Origin: Lasiosphaeria ovina
Taxonomy: Eukaryota > Ascomycota > Sordariomycetes > Sordariales > Lasiosphaeriaceae
Length of the DNA stretch: 64,000 nucleotides
Assembly: GCA_033439765.1 (NCBI GenBank)
Contig: JAULSN010000003.1
Coordinates: forward strand, 3,782,001 to 3,846,000
Reading direction: 5' to 3'
The notes below the pieces were generated by a model. That model ran no database searches, was not told the origin of the DNA, and saw nothing but the letters and a program-made list of their open reading frames with translations. Made by a program: the position numbers and the translations under genes. Positions within the stretch are counted from its first letter, which is position 1. Each line of letters begins with the position of its first letter. Below, piece by piece: positions 49,558 through 60,421 of this stretch.

Positions 49558-50464
49558 CCAAGCAAGCCAAGGTAAGTTGTGAACTACTACCTGAGGCAGC
49601 AACGAGTTGGGGGTTGTCAGTTGTTCTCCTTTTCGCTTTGGTCCCTTCTTAACCGGAGCGGATTGCATGCGACTGTATTAAAAGACCTGACTATGCATAT
49701 GTATACGATGGGTTTCTTCGGTGTCAATTAGACCGGCTCGGTATAACAACAGCCACGTTGATGTATTCGTGGGATTGGATTTAATAAACTTGGATTGCTG
49801 CTTTCAAAGCTAGCTCGCCCTATTACAATTGCTCTATTTTGAGCTCCTGGTGACTTTGAGTCTAGAACCCGTCTATCAGTGACTTGAAGAAGTTCGTAAT
49901 GGCATCCTAAAGTCCAATACGTTGTGGGAAGTATGTAAAAGCCTAGCTCTTGGTAAAGCCGGGTGTGGCCTTTTCTATGCGCTGTCGCGCGACGAAATGG
50001 CTAACCGAGCGACCTGCGCTGCGACGTCGACATGTCTGGGCATGAGTTTGGTTACACCGGTGTCACCTTGGCCGTTGCCATTCGTCGGCCATGATGTCTT
50101 TCCCCGCTCGCCGAGCGATGCTAATGTGGAAGATAGCTGGGAAAGCTCCTATCCAGGAGGGGGTTGTCGGATCGCGGGGTGTTCTGCCGATCTGTCTAAA
50201 TATCTGTGTATCGTCGAATGTTGTGAACTGCGTGGAGATAGCTAGGCCTTTGATAGGCAGGCTACAGTAATTCGGCACCGTGATGTGTAGGCAGTTAAAT
50301 AGTCGAGCCCCCATCCCCGGGCCGCATGTCCTCCCCTTCTCCCCTTTTACTCTTTATCCCTAGAATCTCACCTGAGGGAAATACTTTCCAGCCACCAAGT
50401 CATCTATCTCCGTCAACGGTACCTCTCAGAAAGAAACCAGCTTCTAGCAAGCAAGCAGTGCGCA
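49558..50464. other. Intergenic upstream of THI4
   Basis: Carries the 3' flank of the surface glycoprotein gene and the THI4 promoter. The transcription start cannot be fixed; it should lie upstream of the leader ORFs at 50465 and 50600. No other gene was seen. Confidence 0.5.
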
Positions 50465-50470
50465 ATGTAA
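50465..50470 (+). promoter_or_regulatory. Minimal start-stop uORF in the THI4 leader
   Basis: An ATG followed directly by TAA. If included in the transcript it would stall or reset scanning ribosomes before the THI4 start. Whether it is transcribed depends on the unknown transcription start. Confidence 0.35.
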
Positions 50471-50599
50471 CCCCCTTATCCAGCTAGGCACTTGTTCCGC
50501 ACTGGTTGGGAATAGCTAACACTGCCAGATCGCCGTCCAGTATCCCACCACCAGCCGCCAATCACTTTGGTACATATTATATTACTGCCGCCGCCACAG

Positions 50600-50680
50600 A
50601 TGGAATCGCGGGAGCCATGGGGCCTTTCAATGGTGTCATATCAGACATGTCATCTTCATTGTCTTCAGGTAACTATCTGA
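50600..50680 (+). promoter_or_regulatory. uORF 1 in the THI4 leader (26 codons)
   Basis: Starts at ATG 50600 and, unspliced, ends at TGA 50678-50680, only three bases before the riboswitch P1 stem. If the leader is spliced at 50669/50936 the frame continues into the THI4 coding region out of frame, which should lower THI4 translation. Confidence 0.5.
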
Positions 50681-50688
50681 ACGCATGA
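50617..50688 (+). promoter_or_regulatory. uORF 2 in the THI4 leader (23 codons)
   Basis: Starts at ATG 50617 and, unspliced, stops at TGA 50686-50688 inside the 5' strand of riboswitch P1. It overlaps uORF 1 in another frame. After splicing at 50669 it would also read into THI4 out of frame. Confidence 0.5.
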
Positions 50689-50773
50689 GCCGGTGCCAAT
50701 CTTCTGTGCACACACACATGCACACACACATGCACACACACATGCACACACTCGACAAAGCTTCTCTGCAGAG

Positions 50774-50813
<40 letters not shown>

Positions 50814-50881
50814 ACAGCAGAGCGGCTGAGAACATACGGCCGTGAACTTGATCTGGATAATACCAGCGAAAGGATTCATGC
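50683..50881 (+). promoter_or_regulatory. TPP (THI-box) riboswitch with giant P3 hairpin
   Basis: The conserved TPP core is plain: CTGAGA at 50826-50831 and the pyrophosphate/pyrimidine-sensing half at 50844-50874, with CTTGATCTGG, ATAATACCAGCG and AAAGGAT almost identical to bacterial thiM. P1 pairs GCATGA (50683-50688) with TCATGC (50876-50881). P2 pairs GCCG (50689-50692) with CGGC (50837-50840). P3 opens with GCC/GGC (50695-50697 with 50824-50826) and TGTGCA/TGCACA, then extends through a CA-rich arm (50707-50751) facing a (TG)19 arm (50775-50812), capped by a small internal hairpin. It lies in the leader intron of THI4, a thiamine-biosynthesis gene, which is the expected target. It should sense thiamine pyrophosphate and repress THI4 through splicing. 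Confidence 0.93.
50707..50812. repeat. (TGCACACACACA)n and (TG)19 inverted microsatellites
   Basis: The left arm is 3.75 copies of a 12-nt unit TGCACACACACA (50707-50751). The right arm is 19 TG units (50775-50812). Together they form the extended P3 stem of the TPP riboswitch. Confidence 0.95.
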
Positions 50882-50910
50882 TTCTCCATTCCTCTCTCCT
50901 CTCACGCTGA

Positions 50911-52269
<1,359 letters not shown>

Positions 52270-52726
52270 GCGCGATTGCCTTCCATCGGCAGCCAGTCCA
52301 TTCGCTCGCCACTTGAGGCCTGGGGCGGGCCGGTCGAATTGGGCCAGAACTTATTCCGTACTGCTTTTTTATTTAAATCTTCGGCTGTCGTTGGCCGCGT
52401 CGACACCACCTCTGTCGCTCCCTGAGAGGCCCAGAAAAGAAGTCTAGCAAACAGTCGGCCGCCACACCGCATGCACGACAGGACCGCAAACGGACCGCCT
52501 GTCTCTGAAACCTGGAAGGGTCAATTTTCATTCTTTAGCAGTGGGGTGGTTTTCTCTCTCGAGTACGCGAGGTTGCCACATGCCCCTTTTGTTGCTGTGG
52601 GCTCTTCGGCGTGCACCAAATCTCCATAGCAACACGTCACTCCCTTGATAGCTGTTACGAACTCGAATTTTGCTTTCTATTCGCTATGCCACCCGCCCGA
52701 GTGAGATACAAACCCGCGCCTTCAAT
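52270..52726. other. Convergent 3' intergenic region
   Basis: The 3' flanks of THI4 (plus) and the PLP decarboxylase (minus) meet here. Nothing else was seen. Confidence 0.6.
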
Positions 52727-54470
52727 TCATGCAGCAATTTCCAGGCCGACAGCCTCGAGAGCCTTGACCAGCCCGTCGACCGTGCTCTTTAGAGTCTGGC
52801 AGTTAACCACGACGCGGAAAAAGCTCCCGATGTCGCCCGGCGCGTAGTCAATCATGAAGCCCCTGCCAATTAGTTTATGGACCATGTCGCTCGTCCTCCG
52901 CGTGTTCTCCTCGGCCGAGGTTCCCAGCTGCCCTCCGGGCGCGTAGTAGAAGCAGACCTGCAGGCACGGTGGCGGGTTCTCCGACACGACGACAAAGTTG
53001 CCGCTCTTAGCCAGGGACTCGGCGAGGTAGGCTGCCACCTCGAACGCCGTGTCGACCTGGCGCTCGAAGCCGGCGGCTCCGTAGTAGATCCAGCTAAGCG
53101 CAAGCTTGAGGCTGTCACCCCGTCGACCACACTGCATAGTCAGATCGGCGAGATCCCAGACCTCAGCGGGCAGGCCATCCGATGCCGCCTCGCCTGGCGC
53201 ATGGAAGAGATAGCCGGCGGGCAGGGTGTTAGCCTTGTGAAAGACGCCCATGTCTGGGCCCAGCAGGAACGAGCACGTCACAGGCACGTTCATCATCTTG
53301 TGTGGGTTGACGGTCAGCGAGTTGGCGAGATGCGACCCGGCCAGCTTGTGGCGCTGCTTGGCCGAAAAGATTGCCGGGCCGCCCCAGCTGGCATCGATGT
53401 GCATCCACAGGCCGTGGTCCTGGCAGACGGCGGCGATCTCCTCAAAGGGGTCGTACGACCCGTGCACTGTCGTCCCGGCCGTGGCGTTGACGTACAGAGG
53501 CGTCCTGCCAGCAGCTTTGGCCCGCACGACGGTATCCCGCAAGGCGACGGGGTCCATACGGCCACGCTTATCGACGGGGACGGTCCAGACAGCGGCAGAG
53601 CCCATGCCGCAGGCTACGGCGGCCTTTTCCACCGAGTAGTGCCCGTGCTCGCTGGTGAACAGGACAAACGGACCCGAGGCGCAGACATTGCCCTGGGTCT
53701 TCGTCTCGGGGTAGAGGGCGTTGCGGGCAATAACGATAGATGTCAGGTTGGCAGCGCTGCCTCCCTGGCACGAAATGCCTCCGGCCCGGGGGCCATTGAA
53801 GCCAAAGAGGCCAGCGAATGTCTTGGCCGTCTGCTTTTCTATCACGGTCAAGGCCGGCGATACTTGGTAGACATGCAACTTTGATGCCGCAGCTGTGTCA
53901 GCAGCTGACGACTAGACTTTGACCTCGACAGGGGAAGGGGGTGAGTTTGTTTATTTACATTCGTATTCAGAACGGAAAGGAGAAGCTCAGATACGACACC
54001 GACCTGCTTCTAGTTAGATTCTGTCACAGCCAAGAGTATCGACAGGTAGGGGGCCCACAGCGTTGGTGCTAGCGTAGAGCTTGTCCAGGAAGCCCTGGTC
54101 CCATGTGTTGACGCTGTGCTCGAGAACGTCTTTGATGGCCTGGAGCAAGCCGTCTTCGCCCCGGCCCTCTCCCTCGGGCAGAGACAGAGAAAGCTGCTTG
54201 GCGAGGTCCTCGGGAGTCCGAGACCGGACCAAGACGTTGCGGGTGACGCCCTGGCTGTTGGCAACCAGGTGGCCGGCCGCTTTATATTGGGCCGCCTCAT
54301 CAGCTTCCCGAACGAAGGGGATGATCAAAGCTTTGACGGCATCAATAAGCTTGGCGACGGAGCAGCAAAGTCAGTCCTTGAGTCTGAGCCTATTCTTACA
54401 GGGTTTCGGGACTCACATGGTCCACTTCTCCTGCCCTGTCCAGGGGGGTTTGGGGGTGGGTGCCGTTCAT
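52727..54470 (-). CDS. Group II PLP-dependent decarboxylase (glutamate / cysteine-sulfinate decarboxylase type)
   Basis: Four minus-strand exons, 54470-54417, 54349-54059, 54003-53959 and 53878-52727, join in frame to 513 residues. The enzyme removes CO2 from an amino acid; family relatives act on glutamate, cysteine sulfinate or aromatic amino acids. The PLP-binding Lys is K324 in TVNPHKMMNVPVTCSFLL. SCQGGSAANLTSIVIARN, HYSVEKAAVACGMG and WMHIDASWGGPAIFS (with the cofactor-pairing Asp) are intact. The N-terminal GFLDKLYASTNAVGVVSELL and LNTNLHVYQVSPALTVIEKQ are typical of GAD/CSAD proteins. The third exon is only 45 nt and is needed to complete the family sequence. Introns have CTAAC or CTGAC branch sites. 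The substrate cannot be decided by eye. It is convergent with THI4; both involve amino-acid/cofactor metabolism, but no functional link is shown. Confidence 0.9.
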
Positions 54471-57229
54471 GCCGGTTGATGGGGCAACGGTAAACAAAGA
54501 TTTTGGGTTTAATGATGGCCGGGAAAGGGGACCGAGGATGGGAAGGCTAATGAGATTAGAGATGAAAGTTGGGAACAAGGCTTGCAGCCGGTTGTCCGTA
54601 ATATGAGTCAAGAGACGGGCGCGGAGCCGGGGCCCCACACCAAGGCACGCCTGGCCTCGGCCGCTCCATACTGTACTTCCAGAATCCAGCCCCAGGTTGC
54701 CGAGAGGGCGGGAGTCGGAAATCCCGCAAACGTGGCCCGGGGATGTTAGGATAAGTACGGTAGGTACTGTTACGTATGTACCTAGCATGGAGCCACTGGC
54801 ACGTAAGCTATACACATGCTATCACAGTGTACTTACTTGGTGGAGCTCGCCAATTGGCGCGGCAGCTGAGCTTGCCTCATATCGCCTCATCTGTGGCCAA
54901 TAACCTTTGATACGTCCTCGATTCTTTGGCGGGCTATCGAAACCTTAACCGTTTATTATTTCTTTCTTATACTCCGTATGCTTTGCCACATCAAGGGCGA
55001 GGCGGTTGGGGCATGTGATGGAACTTTCGCTCTAAAAGTAAAAGTAAGGTAGTTAGTAACTTCCATAGTACAGTACTTGTAGTCGGTGCGGAATCGTAAC
55101 TGAGAAGAACGACCTTCTGATGCAGGAATTGTACAGTACCGTCCAGGTTACCTTGCTTCGTTTCCAGCAACAAGTGGCTGTGCTCAGGTATGCGTACAGT
55201 ACCAGATGCCAAAAATTCGACGTTTCCATATTCCAATTGGGAATTGTTTCGCTCCAGCCCGTTACTTTCTGACTTTTCTCCATTCCTGGTCCGGCAGCCG
55301 TTGCAAGAAACGGCTCGCTGCTGCTGATGATCCCTGCACCGCACGTGGGGTGGGGCACGGAACTGGCGCAAGGATGTCATCTCGACCACGGCCGGACTTT
55401 CCCTGGACTCGGAATCGTCCACTCAGGAAATCTTCCACTGCTGAGCCATGCTTTTGAGCCCCAAATGTCCGGCACCTGATCGATCTGAACCCGCCCATGG
55501 GCATGTAGTTGACCGACGTGTGCCGCCATAGCAGCATGCAAGTGCCTATACAGATCGGAAAGGAAGGTATTCCGTACCTAGCGTAGCCATCAATTAAATG
55601 GCTTGCATCCTGCGCCCTTCACCCTACCTACTGCTGAGTCCTGGCACGCATGGAGCGGATGAGGGGTCCATCATGGTTGAGAGGGCAGGGCCGGGGAGTG
55701 GCAGTCTGGACTCTGCAGCTGCAGCTGCACTGGAGAGAAAACGGCCAAGCGGCCAGTGCGCTCAAAGTCCTAGTTTGGGGAAAGCGTCAATCCTCCACCC
55801 CCTAAGATTCCAAATGGAAGGAGTGATGGCTCTTTTCAATGCCTGCAATTGAGCTACTGCGTACACTACTCATAAAAGGTCAATCCGCAGAATTCGGGTA
55901 GCACGACATGGCAATGGAATCGTACGACGCCTTTGCTAGGCTAGGCCTAGAGCACCAACGCCGCCTTAGGTAACGTTCGAGGAGAGACCGAGATTGAGAT
56001 AAGCCGACTGCATGCTGTGATATAGGGCAGATGCGGAATATAGTCGGAACTAAGGACGTGATGGATGGCGGGGATTTTGACGTCGTCCCCGGTCCCGGTC
56101 TCCTTTCTCCCTTCCATTGACACACTTCACCCTCCCATCACTCATTCCAATACCGGCCAACTCCCGTCATATTGAGTGGCAATTGCTGGGCTCTATCCCT
56201 TGATGCGTCAACGTGTAGTCCCAACTCCCAACTCGCAAGCTTCCTTAGGTTAGGTTATCACCTTCCCGTCGTCGGGTTCTAGGATTGCCAGGGAGGCGAG
56301 AGAGAGGGGTTTAGCTTCTTCTTTCCGTCCCATGGCCCTCATGCAAGCACAGAAGACCGTCACATTGCGCACGAGCTTCAAAAATTTGATGCACCTACGA
56401 TGCCCGGGCTGCCAATCAGCTTACGGCAAGGCCCCAAGTAACCTAAACCTCCTACCGGCCAGAGTTCCTGACGAGGGACAGGGCTGCGAAGAGGAAAAAA
56501 AAGTATTGCCAAACGGCGCCTGCACCCTCGGTACTTCTTCACGTCGGTCGTTAAACCAGCAATAACCCTCCACTCGCTTGATCCTTTTTTCCTTCGCCTT
56601 GACTGTTTGTCTGTCTCTGTCGTTTTGACGTGCACTCACGAACACGTACACATTGCATTGATATTAGCCTCTCCAGCCATAGCAACAACCAAGCTCCCTT
56701 TTCCCGAGTTTTGGTCCCGCGCACGCGCCCCCTTTTTATTACATCACGTCTGCCGTGTTGTTTGCTTGTCCTGAAAGCAAGCAAGCAAACCCCCACCCGA
56801 GTCAAACACGACCAAGAGCACCCCAACACGCGCGACGGCGACGATAAGGGGGCTTCCAGGCTGCGAACCCGGTGTAACAACTTGGCCAAACCACAGTATA
56901 TACTGCCGTGCCGCACAATCCAGGCAGGACTGACCAGCTTCGAGAGTTGGCAGCCTTCGCTCCTTGGTCTGACGCATTGCGAACCCCGCCGCAGGTGCGT
57001 GGCAGCGCGCGACGAGTCTCATATCTGGGGGGGTTTCGCCTCACGCAACGCACTCCCTCTGCCGTCGGCGTAAAACCCGTTTATCAGAGGGCGTCGCGCC
57101 AGCTGGCCCTTGCGACCGAGCTACCTCTAGTGCAGCACCGCCGCCAAAAAGGAGAAGCATCTCGAAGCTCGAAGCAGAAGCAGCTCGAGTGACCCACGAG
57201 CCGAACGTTCGCACAACGAAAGAATCAAC
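54471..57229. other. Intergenic between decarboxylase and Ras-like gene
   Basis: Diverging promoters of the two genes. One TACGGAGTA 9-mer (as TACTCCGTA) lies at 54970-54978. The last 600 bases are a likely long leader of the Ras-like gene. No other gene is supported. Confidence 0.5.
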
Positions 57230-58129
57230 ATGGCACCACCAAATACGCCCTCGGCGACGGCAGTGGCTTCGCAACCGCCAGTGCCCATCTCCATCACCAT
57301 CTGCGGCGACGGCGGCTGCGGTAAGTCGTCTATCACGTTGCGGCTCGTGCGCAGCCAGTGGACGAGCGAGTACGATCCGACAATCGAGGACAGCTATAGC
57401 ATCACGCGGCGCATTGACGGCGTCGTGTACCACCTCAGCCTGACGGACACGGCGGGCCAGGAAGAGTACCGGGGGATGTGGGCGTCTTCCAACCTGGGCG
57501 CCGACGCTTTCCTGCTCGTCTATGACATCACGTCGCGCGACAGTCTGGACGCGCTGCAGTACTTTAACGACTTGATCGACATGGAAGCCGAGACGCGGCT
57601 GGACAACGCCGCGCGCGCGCGCAAGGCGGGGCTGGCGCTGAGCCCGACCACGAGCCACCACCCACACATATCCCACGACGGCAGCGGGGGCGGCGGGACG
57701 ATGCTCAACGGCGGCGCGGGATCCGGCGCGAAAATGATACCCCCGGTCAAGATTGTGGCCGGCAACAAGTGCGACCTGCAGGAGAGCCGACAGGTGCCTG
57801 CGGCCATGGGGCTCGACTGGGCGCGCCGCCGCGGGTGCGGCTTCATGGAGACGAGCGCCCGCCTCGAGGTCAACATCGAGGAGACGTTTGCCCTGATTGT
57901 GCGCCGCGTCGTCGAGAGCCGCCGCCTCGCCGAGATGGGCATCACCGACGCCGAGGCCGGCATGAACAGCCGCGGCATGACCAAGCCGCTCACGCCTCTA
58001 CCCTCTGCAAGCGAGGATGAAAAAGTCGGTGGCGACGGCAGGGGCCCCGGCACGCGCGGCCCCCATATCCATGGTGATCGTGTGGGGAAGACCGCTGGTG
58101 GGCTCTGGAAGAAGCTCAGATGTTGGTGA
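57230..58129 (+). CDS. Ras-like small GTPase with internal insert
   Basis: A single exon of 299 residues. Ras-family proteins switch between GDP and GTP forms to relay growth or polarity signals. The P-loop GDGGCGKS is at residues 26-33, switch I is YDPTIEDSY (48-56), and switch II is DTAGQEEY (73-80), with the catalytic Gln. NKCDL and ETSA complete the guanine-binding motifs. The usual Ras size is about 190 residues; the extra length comes from a Gly/Ser/His-rich insert of roughly 45 residues between LIDMEAETRL and PPVKIVAGNKCD, plus a long C-terminal tail. The protein ends KKLRCW, so there is no CaaX box; the Cys is second from the end. It may use another membrane anchor, or a final exon is missed. 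It is clearly Ras-superfamily; the subfamily (Ras, Rap/Krev, other) is uncertain. Confidence 0.9.
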   Translation: MAPPNTPSATAVASQPPVPISITICGDGGCGKSSITLRLVRSQWTSEYDPTIEDSYSITRRIDGVVYHLSLTDTAGQEEYRGMWASSNLGADAFLLVYDITSRDSLDALQYFNDLIDMEAETRLDNAARARKAGLALSPTTSHHPHISHDGSGGGGTMLNGGAGSGAKMIPPVKIVAGNKCDLQESRQVPAAMGLDWARRRGCGFMETSARLEVNIEETFALIVRRVVESRRLAEMGITDAEAGMNSRGMTKPLTPLPSASEDEKVGGDGRGPGTRGPHIHGDRVGKTAGGLWKKLRCW

Positions 58130-59533
58130 TGAAAGGGACGAAGACGGGAGGAAAACATAAAGACTATGGAGGGGCAGAACACGCCTTTTGATTAAAGCTT
58201 CGAGCGGAGGAAAGAAGTGGCCTGTGTACATGTGAGGAAGTGTTAACGTAGTGTACATTTTGGGTGTGGCCTTTTTTTTTCCCTCATTTTTGTCGTTTTT
58301 TGCGTTGGTCCCGTGGAACGAGAAGGTAGGTGGCCAGACAACACCACTTCTCTCTGTTCTGTCGCCCCCTTTTTATTCACTTAGATTCTCAACCATCACC
58401 CACCGTGCAACCTTTGGCTTTTGGACAAGATAAAGGAAGTCCCATGGCATGCATGTTCTGTTCTCTGGGAAGATGATATATCTCGATTCCCGGAACTTTT
58501 GCATAAGCTAGGTAGCCTTTGCAGTCACAAGAAAACGTAATTACGAACTTGTGGCGCCGCCGGTCTCATTTTCTGGTCTATCCAAGGCGACAGGTCATTT
58601 AAGTGCCTCGTTCAGTTGCAAAGTATTTGCACCTTGAGAATACCTATATGATCATGACTTGTACTACTGCTGCGTGCAGATCATTCCATGTCTTCACCCG
58701 TCCGCCATTGAATAGGGTTCGAGAGATAGAAACAAGACCAGCAAGATGACGGGGCTCGAAAAGAAAAACTTCGTTCACCAGGTACAAAAAGGGACATGCG
58801 GGGAGGAGGCGTTGTTTCAATTGCTCAAATCGTATTATGCTTCGGTTACAGAGTACATTTCGAACTACAACCCTCATTTTTCCTCACGTACGGATACGGT
58901 GATAAACCACATCTCGTTTAAATTATATGAAGATGCTCTTCAGGGTGACACATAAACCCCCTTTAGACAAAGAACTCTACCCCTAGAATATCACAAATCA
59001 CCACCTAGGTTCTTGTGCGACGGAGGTAGGTTCGCAGGCTACCGACAAGAGCCAAAGATGAGCCCCTTTCGTGTAAATCCATCATCTCTCCCGCAGTGAA
59101 ATGTCAAGATTATGCGGTAGGTAGATCATGTGTGGGGGAGGAGACTTGGCGAGAATCAGTCATATGCAAACGCCCGCCCGCCTACCTCTCCCCTCGCAAA
59201 CCGGCCCAGAAACCCCGAGGAATTGTTTGCTCGCGCCTCTGCTTGAAAAGGAGCACGTAACAACCCAGGCGAAAAAAAGTTCCACCGCGCCGTGCCTTGA
59301 TAGATCCCTTGCCTACCGTGTCCAGCCCAGTCCGGTCCGAGCAGGAACTCGTTTAAAAGAGCAATAGTCTGCGCCACGCTGCGCGCGAGGAAAAGAAAGC
59401 CATTCCCAGCCAGTAGCGCCCTCTACTGTACCCGTGTCTCCGTGGAACTCCACGCTGTTTGTAGTTCGCTCTAGTGAGTCGAGAGAGTGCCATGCATCGC
59501 GCTTTATATGCTCATCGTTCTCTGTACTAAACC
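58130..59533. other. Intergenic between Ras-like and AMMECR1 genes
   Basis: Convergent 3' flanks. A 69-codon open frame at 58746-58955 begins with ATG but has no family match and no supporting context, so it is not called. Confidence 0.5.
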
Positions 59534-60421
59534 TCACTTCTCCTCCTGCCTCGCCACAACCCAGTCCCTCCAGCGCTTGTACTCTTCGTACTCGAGGCTC
59601 TCCTCTTTGCCCTGGTAGCGGACAACCTTGAGGGTGACGTCGCGCCAGCGGTCGCGGCGGCCCGTCCAGCCGGCCTTGCGCATGAGGCTGGAAATGGTCT
59701 CTTCCTTGGTCCATCCCTGCTCGGGGGCAACATTGGGGAGGTAGGTGGCACCGTGGCGGTAGCCGTGGTACAGGAAGCTGATGCGCAGACCGTGCTTGCC
59801 GAGCTCCCAGTCCATGGGATCGGCGGCGTCCTCGAAGTTGGTCAGCAGCGTCACGGCCACCTCGAGCGACGGCAGCTCGCGCAGCGTGATGGGACTGAAG
59901 CGCGTGTCTTGCAGTGCCGACGTCAGCGCGTACGACGACAAACCCTCGCCCAGCTCGTGCGGCTCAAAGGTGCCGATGCAGCCGCGCAAGCTGTGCTCGC
60001 CGCCCCGCCCCGAGAGCGTATTCCACGTCACGAAGAGCGGGGATTCGGCGATCGTCGGTGGGGGCATCGACGACACCGACGTGGCGGGGGTGGCTACGCC
60101 TGATTGCTGCTGGAGAGACGTGGTGCTGGACGATGACGACGATGAGGCGCTGGCGGCGGTAGAGGACGACGAAGAAGAGGCGGCGAGACGGCGGAGCGCG
60201 GGGAGGCGCTTAGCTAACTTACCGCGGCCGTCTTCTTGGGTAGATTCTGCGGGCTGCGCGACCTCGTCGGCGTCATCGTCGGCGTCATCGTCGGCGTCGT
60301 TGGCAGCACTGATATACTCGGCCCACGACTTCTGGACTTGGCCCAGGGTCATGGGCTTGCGGTCTTCGAGGTGGGCTGCCAGGGCCTCGAAGCAGTAGAG
60401 GCAGTGTTCGACGGTGGACAT
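59534..60421 (-). CDS. AMMECR1-domain protein
   Basis: A single minus-strand exon of 295 residues, starting at ATG 60421. The AMMECR1 fold is conserved from archaea to humans; its biochemical activity is not established, though a link to RNA or protein modification has been suggested. The signature LRGCIGTFEPHELGEGL is present, followed by YALTSALQDTRFSPIT and LEVAVTLLTNFEDA, and GLRISFLYHGYRHGATYLPNV. The C-terminus WTGRRDRWRDVTLKVVRYQG is also typical. A roughly 90-residue Asp- and Ser-rich insert (residues 40-120) splits the start of the domain from its core, as in other filamentous fungi. A GTAAGT inside this insert (near 60221) could be an intron donor, but the read-through protein is sensible and no convincing acceptor was chosen. 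Probably cytosolic or nuclear. Confidence 0.92.
   Translation of the reverse strand: MSTVEHCLYCFEALAAHLEDRKPMTLGQVQKSWAEYISAANDADDDADDDADEVAQPAESTQEDGRGKLAKRLPALRRLAASSSSSSTAASASSSSSSSTTSLQQQSGVATPATSVSSMPPPTIAESPLFVTWNTLSGRGGEHSLRGCIGTFEPHELGEGLSSYALTSALQDTRFSPITLRELPSLEVAVTLLTNFEDAADPMDWELGKHGLRISFLYHGYRHGATYLPNVAPEQGWTKEETISSLMRKAGWTGRRDRWRDVTLKVVRYQGKEESLEYEEYKRWRDWVVARQEEK

Noticed and set aside
50707..50812. Regularly spaced repeats resembling a CRISPR-like array
   Set aside because: The host is a eukaryote and the 12-nt units have no spacers; they form the riboswitch P3 arm.
52877..53884. 335-codon plus-strand frame opposite the PLP decarboxylase
   Set aside because: Shadow frame; the minus strand holds the catalytic NPHK motif and complete family sequence.
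57041..58182. Minus-strand frames of 211 and 220 codons over the Ras-like gene
   Set aside because: Antisense shadows of the GTPase; no domain visible.
58746..58955. 69-codon ATG-started frame after the Ras-like gene
   Set aside because: No motif, no signal peptide, no splice context; expected by chance at this length.
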